Shown here piece after piece: positions 37,459-41,728 of a stretch of DNA of 41,728 nucleotides. This DNA comes from Candidatus Woesearchaeota archaeon. Lineage in GTDB: Archaea; Nanobdellota; Nanobdellia; Woesearchaeales; UBA11576. The stretch is taken from positions 1 through 41,728 of the forward strand of contig JABMQF010000054.1 of NCBI GenBank assembly GCA_013203345.1, read 5' to 3'. The position numbers and the translations under genes were made by a program. Each line of letters starts with the position of its first letter. Positions within the stretch are counted from its first letter, which is position 1. A model generated the notes under the pieces. The model was not told the DNA's origin. It searched no databases and saw only the letters and a list, made by a program, of their open reading frames with translations.

Positions 37459-39018
37459 TCAGTACTTTGCAAGGCTCATCTGGCCTTTACGTCTCCTTTC
37501 AGGTACAACTTCGACCTCTTGCCCGACCTGCTTCTTCACATCTGCAGCAATTTTTCTTCCAATTAGCTGCGAAAGTGTTGTGATATCTGCTTTCCGAACC
37601 CCTCCTATATCCCTGACTCCTGAATTATAGAGTTTTCTCGCCCGCACCCTTCCTATTCCAGTTAACTTAAGCAGTGCTAGCAGTTCTTCTTTAACACCAT
37701 ATTTTATTCTTAATCTGAGTCTTATGATTTGTTTTATGATGTCATTGAAGCTCATCAGCTTTGCCAGTTCTTCTGCTGAATAAAGGAGCCAGTCTGCTCT
37801 GTCAATCTTCATTCTTGTGTCGCCTGGTCTGACATCGTACTCTGTGTAAAGGAATTCTTCATCTTTTTCATTCACCCAGTCGAGCATAAAGAAAGCTGTC
37901 TTGACTGAGTTCAGGAAGTCATCATAGTCAGATTCGTATATGCTTGGCTCTTTTTTTAATAGGTCAAATTTTGTAAGTTGTGAACTGATTTTTTCATACT
38001 CTTTTGTCTTAACTTTGAGGAGTGGTCTCATCTCAAGTGTATTGCATATCATTTGTAGTAATGAGAATGTGGTTATTGGTTTATCTGTGCTTCGTCTTAT
38101 GCATTTTATCAGGTGGTGTGCTGTGATTGGGTCTATGTAAAGCTGAGCAACGCGTCGTCCGAGAAGTGTGGGTCTTATCCTCTGCGTGCTTTCTTCGATT
38201 TCAGCTGCGCTGACAAACCCTGTCTCTGATTTCATTATTATGAATTCATATCTTGACAGAAGGTCGAGCATCTTATCTATTATTATTTCAAGTCTGGCCA
38301 TGTCTTTGTACTGGTGCGCCCAGAATGTTCGCGAGAAGAAATCAATTATTTCTTTTCTTGTGTGGACAAAGTCTGTGGCTATGAGTGATAGTAGGTATGT
38401 GCGCAGGACTGGCTCGACCGCGAGTTTTGAGTATATCTCTTCAGGTTTTCCGTAGATGTAATGCTTTGTTATTTTTTCTTTATCATTCTCGCTCTGTGCT
38501 ATGCATACTGATTCGCCATAGTCGTCAAATCTTGGTCTGCCTGCTCTGCCTGCCATCTGTAAGTACTCGAGTACTGGTATGTATTGCATTCCTCCCCAGC
38601 CAGCGCCTGAATATCTTTTGAGGTCTCGGATGATTGTGCGGAATGCTGGAAGATCAACCCCTGCCGCAAGTGTTGGTGTGCAGCATATTATTCTGACATT
38701 GCCTTCCCGAAAATTATCTTCAATTATGTCGCGTTGTTTGTAAGTAAGCCCTGAGTGGTGAAACGCAATACCTTTACGCACACACCTGGCAAGTCTCTCA
38801 CACTGTCGGGTGGGCTTTGTCATTCCTCTTATCACAGATTCAGCAGTATCTTCCATGTCAAGATTTAATGGTGTTTTAGCTGCTATGTCTTCTGCACACT
38901 TTTCAGCACTTTTTTTGTTGCCAACAAAGACCAGCGCCTGCTTACCTATCTTCATTGTATCCAGAGCTAGATTGACTACACTATTGTTGTATTTCTGCGC
39001 AATATCAATACTATTCAT
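37459..39018 (-). CDS. Hel308/Ski2-type helicase lacking the first RecA domain
   Basis: 519 aa from the ATG at 39018. It starts directly at the second RecA domain: QALVFVGNKKSAEKCAEDIA (motif IV), AFHHSGL, CCTPTLAAGVDLPA (motif V) and QMAGRAGRPRFDDYGES (motif VI). The winged-helix, ratchet-like helical part and a helix-hairpin-helix (LLKLTGIGRVRARKLYNSGVRDI) of Hel308-type DNA helicases follow. Walker A and the DExH box are absent, and the upstream 280 nt does not encode them. The frame is intact and a TATA box (TTTAAATAAG, 39041-39050) sits about 25 nt before this ATG, so the short form is probably expressed. It may pair with a separately encoded RecA1 half or be a degenerate fragment. Confidence 0.85.
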   Translation of the reverse strand: MNSIDIAQKYNNSVVNLALDTMKIGKQALVFVGNKKSAEKCAEDIAAKTPLNLDMEDTAESVIRGMTKPTRQCERLARCVRKGIAFHHSGLTYKQRDIIEDNFREGNVRIICCTPTLAAGVDLPAFRTIIRDLKRYSGAGWGGMQYIPVLEYLQMAGRAGRPRFDDYGESVCIAQSENDKEKITKHYIYGKPEEIYSKLAVEPVLRTYLLSLIATDFVHTRKEIIDFFSRTFWAHQYKDMARLEIIIDKMLDLLSRYEFIIMKSETGFVSAAEIEESTQRIRPTLLGRRVAQLYIDPITAHHLIKCIRRSTDKPITTFSLLQMICNTLEMRPLLKVKTKEYEKISSQLTKFDLLKKEPSIYESDYDDFLNSVKTAFFMLDWVNEKDEEFLYTEYDVRPGDTRMKIDRADWLLYSAEELAKLMSFNDIIKQIIRLRLRIKYGVKEELLALLKLTGIGRVRARKLYNSGVRDIGGVRKADITTLSQLIGRKIAADVKKQVGQEVEVVPERRRKGQMSLAKY

Positions 39019-39040
39019 AATATAGAAAAAGCAGTCCAGG

Positions 39041-39050
39041 TTTAAATAAG
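39041..39050 (-). promoter_or_regulatory. TATA box of the half-helicase gene
   Basis: On the minus strand CTTATTTAAA (plus TTTAAATAAG) lies about 25 nt before the ATG at 39018, predicting a leaderless start just at the domain border. Confidence 0.55.
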
Positions 39051-39302
39051 TTGTCAGGGAACACAAGCGCTTTAATGGATGATTTACAGACCTGCCGAAT
39101 ATATTATCTGAATAATCCGCCTATGATATTAGGATATAATACTGATTCTTATATGATGACAAAGACCATTTGATGCTGGAAATTTCATTTAATTGTTGTT
39201 GAATTCTCCGAAGGATGATTTTTAATGCAACGTCTCGTAGCGAAGAGAGACAGACATCCAATGGGAACAAAATATATATAGTAATAAAAATGATAAGCTT
39301 AT

Positions 39303-40256
39303 ATGGCTGTTAAGACGATATTTACAGATGAAAAATTAAGGAAATTAGTTTCTGAATATAATATTGGAGAATTCATCAAATCAAAGCCATTTAAGGCAGG
39401 TAATGTCCAGACTAATATTCTTATTGTCACAAAGAAAGGTAAATTTGTTTTAAGATATTATGAAAATAGATCTATGGAAAGCGTATCATTTGAAGAGGAT
39501 TTGTTAAAATATCTTAACACACATGATTATCCTTGTGCTTTACCTATGGGAGATAGTAAGGGGGAAATTATCAAGTTATACAATAAGAAGCCCTTTATTA
39601 TTTTCAGTTATCTTGAAGGAAGACATCTGAAAAATATTAATGATAAACAAATGTATCAAATGGTAAAACAATTAGCATTACTTCATAAGATTACTAAAGG
39701 ACATAAACCAGTTAATTTTGAACATAGAGAACCGCGTACCAAAGAATTCTGTTTGGAAACTGCAAAAACAGAAGCTAAACGATTTAAGGATAAGGAAAAA
39801 GGTAAATTAAGACTTGCTATAGTCAAGACAAAATTAAATGAATTGAATCTACCTGAGAAATTGTCAAAAGGAGTTATTCATGGAGATTTTGATAAAGCAA
39901 ATATCAAATTCAAAAAAGATAAACTAACGGGGATTCTGGATTTTGATGATTCAACTTACACTTTTTTAATCTATGATTTAGGAGTGGTTCTTTTGTATTG
40001 GACAAGATTCTATGTGAATAAATTTGATTTTAATAAAGCAAAGAAAATAATGAAAATATATGAGAAGTATAGACCATTATCAATATTGGAGAAAAAACAC
40101 ATATTTGATGCATTTCAACTCCACACTTTGATAATTATGTCTTGGCTACTGTATGATAAATGGAAAGGTAAGGATTTGTTTAAAATATTGTCTGGAATAT
40201 TGGATGAACTAGATTCAGTTGGAAGAGATGAATTCTATAAGAAACTATTTGAGTAA
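39303..40256 (+). CDS. APH/homoserine kinase type II-like phosphotransferase
   Basis: A 317-aa protein of the choline/aminoglycoside phosphotransferase fold (kinase-like). The N-lobe has GNVQTNILIVTKKGKFVLRYYE with the Lys/Arg strand and a later acidic helix. The hinge is FIIFSYLEGRHL. The catalytic loop is GVIHGDFDKANIKF and the metal-binding strand LTGILDFDDS. The layout resembles homoserine kinase type II (ThrB2-like) and related small-molecule kinases; the actual substrate is open. A TATA-like run (AAAATATATATAG, about 39266-39278) precedes the ATG. It is very AT-rich, in the variable end of the window. Confidence 0.8.
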   Translation: MAVKTIFTDEKLRKLVSEYNIGEFIKSKPFKAGNVQTNILIVTKKGKFVLRYYENRSMESVSFEEDLLKYLNTHDYPCALPMGDSKGEIIKLYNKKPFIIFSYLEGRHLKNINDKQMYQMVKQLALLHKITKGHKPVNFEHREPRTKEFCLETAKTEAKRFKDKEKGKLRLAIVKTKLNELNLPEKLSKGVIHGDFDKANIKFKKDKLTGILDFDDSTYTFLIYDLGVVLLYWTRFYVNKFDFNKAKKIMKIYEKYRPLSILEKKHIFDAFQLHTLIIMSWLLYDKWKGKDLFKILSGILDELDSVGRDEFYKKLFE

Positions 40257-40352
40257 ATTTTGTTCCGTGTCTTTTGTTAGGACTTCAAATTTATTGAGTT
40301 TAATCACTGTTATACGGAATCGAAAGAAAGACCTAAAAGAGAAGGGACAAAC

Positions 40353-40883
40353 TTAAAATTTATATTTTCTTTTTAACGTTGAAAATTTGGTAATTTTAAT
40401 ATCTTTCATAGGGATATTTGCATTAAACCATAGCTCAGGAACTTTAATTCCTTTCAAATCTTTAGAATTTTTGAAAGTTTTATTTGATTTTAGATATTTA
40501 TTCCAAATCTTTGTCAAATTAGGTTCAGGAACTTTCATAAATTGATCCAAACCAAATTGCTTTTTTACCTCAACAGGAGAGGTATAATTGTGTTCTCTCA
40601 CAAATTTAAAACAATCTTTCGGGATATCAAATTCTAACACATATTCTGGTTTGATAAAAAATTCAATTTCCTTCATGAATTCATTTTTAATCCAAGATTG
40701 AATTCTAAATTTTGGAATTGCACAAAGATATTTTAGAGTTTGAGCATCTTTAAAATCTTTTTTAGGTTTTCCATAATTTTTTTCATCATCTTTATCTTGA
40801 AAAAACGGAGTATTCCCTTTCAACACTCCTGCTCTTTGTAAAGATTTCATTTTTTTCTCTGTTACTGTATGAATAACCCTCAT
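40353..40883 (-). CDS. Hypothetical protein (176 aa)
   Basis: I do not recognise this family with confidence. It is basic, soluble and lysine-rich. The order of features (MRVIHTVTEKKMKSLQRAGVLKG at the start, YVLEFDIPKDCF in the middle, PELWFNANIPMKDI near the end) recalls ADP-ribosyltransferase-fold proteins such as DarT or RNA 2'-phosphotransferase-like ones, where an early His and a late E-x-W/F-x-x-x-I-P strand line the site. That resemblance is weak. The ATG lies about 25 nt from an AT-rich box. It is AT-rich like its neighbours, with no obvious partner gene. Confidence 0.55.
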   Translation of the reverse strand: MRVIHTVTEKKMKSLQRAGVLKGNTPFFQDKDDEKNYGKPKKDFKDAQTLKYLCAIPKFRIQSWIKNEFMKEIEFFIKPEYVLEFDIPKDCFKFVREHNYTSPVEVKKQFGLDQFMKVPEPNLTKIWNKYLKSNKTFKNSKDLKGIKVPELWFNANIPMKDIKITKFSTLKRKYKF

Positions 40884-41113
40884 ATTTTAGTTTAAATACT
40901 ATTCAAATATAAATTTTTGTATTTTAAGTTTGTCCTTGATTGTTTGTTTATTATGGTCGCTTCGCTCCTATGGTGAACGGTCTTTATTTCGACTCAAGGA
41001 GACGCTACGCTTTCGGGCTTTACTCTTACCCTCGTACAACTGGGATTATACGATATTTTTCTTTGGGTGCGCTATGACAAACTTTAATAAACAAAACCAT
41101 CTTTGAATAAACT

Positions 41114-41689
41114 ATGGTAAAAATTCCAGTATATCAAGTAACAGTTCCAGAATATAAATTGAAAATATTTAAGCAATCATCCAAAAATATGGATTATGCT
41201 GGAACTCCTTGGTATAATCTCAAAATCCCACAAGTTTACTGGGATAACAAACCTGATTTTGAAAAAATTGGCGCAAAAATAGATAACTCTTTGAAAAAAC
41301 ATTTTCTTGGCAAAAAAGTTGCTATTAGAGTATTAGGTTCTGAAGAACATAAAGAAAAATCTATTAATGAAATGATTAAGATAATCAAGAAATTAGGGTA
41401 TGATAGGTATGATGTCAATAGAAAAGGAGATAGATATGAAAATCTTGATAATCACCATATTGACTTTTTTGCCTTAGAATTCAAAGTTGAGACTGATAAA
41501 TCATATTTCAAATATTTTCTTGAACCATTCTATTTTTGGCCAATTGCGGACAGAGAAAAACCCATCCGAATTGATATTGCTATAGTCTATGATTTATCAA
41601 AATTAAAAATTGTTGAACACCGATATAAAGGTAGAGAAAAAGAAATAAAGAAAGACGGTTTTGTTTTTAAGAATCAAACCCAAGTTTGA
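41114..41689 (+). CDS. Hypothetical protein (191 aa)
   Basis: I do not recognise this family. The protein is basic and soluble, with alternating beta-like and helical parts. It contains LGKKVAIRVLGSEEHKEKSINEMIKIIKKLGYDRYD, which looks like a compact alpha/beta unit, then an HHIDFFALEF strand and FYFWPIADREKPIRIDIAIVYDLSKL. There is no membrane segment. The frame ends with TGA inside the window, so the gene is complete. Very AT-rich, A-biased codons match the 39.3-41.7 kb block and suggest an accessory region. Confidence 0.55.
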   Translation: MVKIPVYQVTVPEYKLKIFKQSSKNMDYAGTPWYNLKIPQVYWDNKPDFEKIGAKIDNSLKKHFLGKKVAIRVLGSEEHKEKSINEMIKIIKKLGYDRYDVNRKGDRYENLDNHHIDFFALEFKVETDKSYFKYFLEPFYFWPIADREKPIRIDIAIVYDLSKLKIVEHRYKGREKEIKKDGFVFKNQTQV

Positions 41690-41728
41690 CAGTTAAATAG
41701 AAAAGTGTTCTTAGTTCAGAATGTTCTA

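Overview
The window is archaeal. The signs are two histone-fold genes, a TrmB-family regulator, many genes with an A/T-rich TATA box about 25 nt before the ATG (leaderless transcripts) mixed with GGTGA/GGAGG Shine-Dalgarno genes, a tRNA gene apparently interrupted by a small non-canonical intron, a Ski2/Hel308-type helicase fragment and a DUF835 protein. It is AT-rich and compact, with short hypothetical genes and some bacterial-type enzymes (RsuA-like pseudouridine synthase, bacterial-type PurH domains). A DPANN or other small-genome archaeon is a reasonable guess, but the lineage cannot be fixed from the window alone.

Layout. 1-2.9 kb: an outgoing partial gene, a small unknown protein, divergent TrmB-like regulator and methyltransferase, a tRNA-Gly(CCC) with a putative T-arm intron, and an ICMT-like membrane methyltransferase. 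3.0-3.35 kb: copy 1 of a dispersed structured repeat. 3.4-4.2 kb: small proteins and histone 1. 4.6-7.8 kb: a two-gene potassium unit, an RCK-gated K+ channel followed by a 7TM-DUF835-RCK fusion. 7.9-13.2 kb: C39-like peptidase, repeat copy 2, an ABC exporter with a degenerate ATPase, and an ABC-2 permease/ATPase pair. 13.2-17.0 kb: partial repeat copy, EamA transporter, methyltransferase, radical SAM DNA-repair-associated protein, and a toxin-antitoxin-like pair. 17.2-21.7 kb: GH32-like beta-propeller protein, histone 2, repeat copy 3, MscS channel, a DUF4258/DUF2283 pair, and a small membrane protein. 21.8-28.4 kb: phosphodiesterase/AlkP-superfamily protein, circularly permuted GTPase, repeat copy 4 (minus strand), Dus, SIMPL protein, cysteine-repeat lipoprotein, pseudouridine synthase. 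28.4-28.9 kb: a gene-free stretch with large stem-loops and a 32-nt tandem hairpin array. 28.9-36.8 kb: PRPP synthase converging on a purine operon purC-guaB-purA-IMP cyclohydrolase-AICAR formyltransferase. 36.9-41.7 kb: unknown protein, a helicase lacking its first RecA domain, a kinase-like protein and two unknown genes.

How the genes fit together. The purine block is a coherent route: PRPP supply, SAICAR synthesis, the last two steps to IMP, then the branches to AMP (PurA) and XMP (GuaB). It is odd in detail: PurH is split into two overlapping ORFs, the second is frameshifted, and PurA is far longer than usual. The K+ channel, its sensor-like neighbour and MscS suggest osmotic or ionic control.

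The best candidate for something undescribed is the dispersed element found in four near-full copies plus at least one solo left part. It has a small C/G hairpin followed by a CTATCGATTC-like motif, a copy-specific short-repeat tract, and a 121-126 nt terminal domain closed by long complementary arms. The arms change in a compensated way between copies, which points to selection on a folded RNA or single-stranded DNA.
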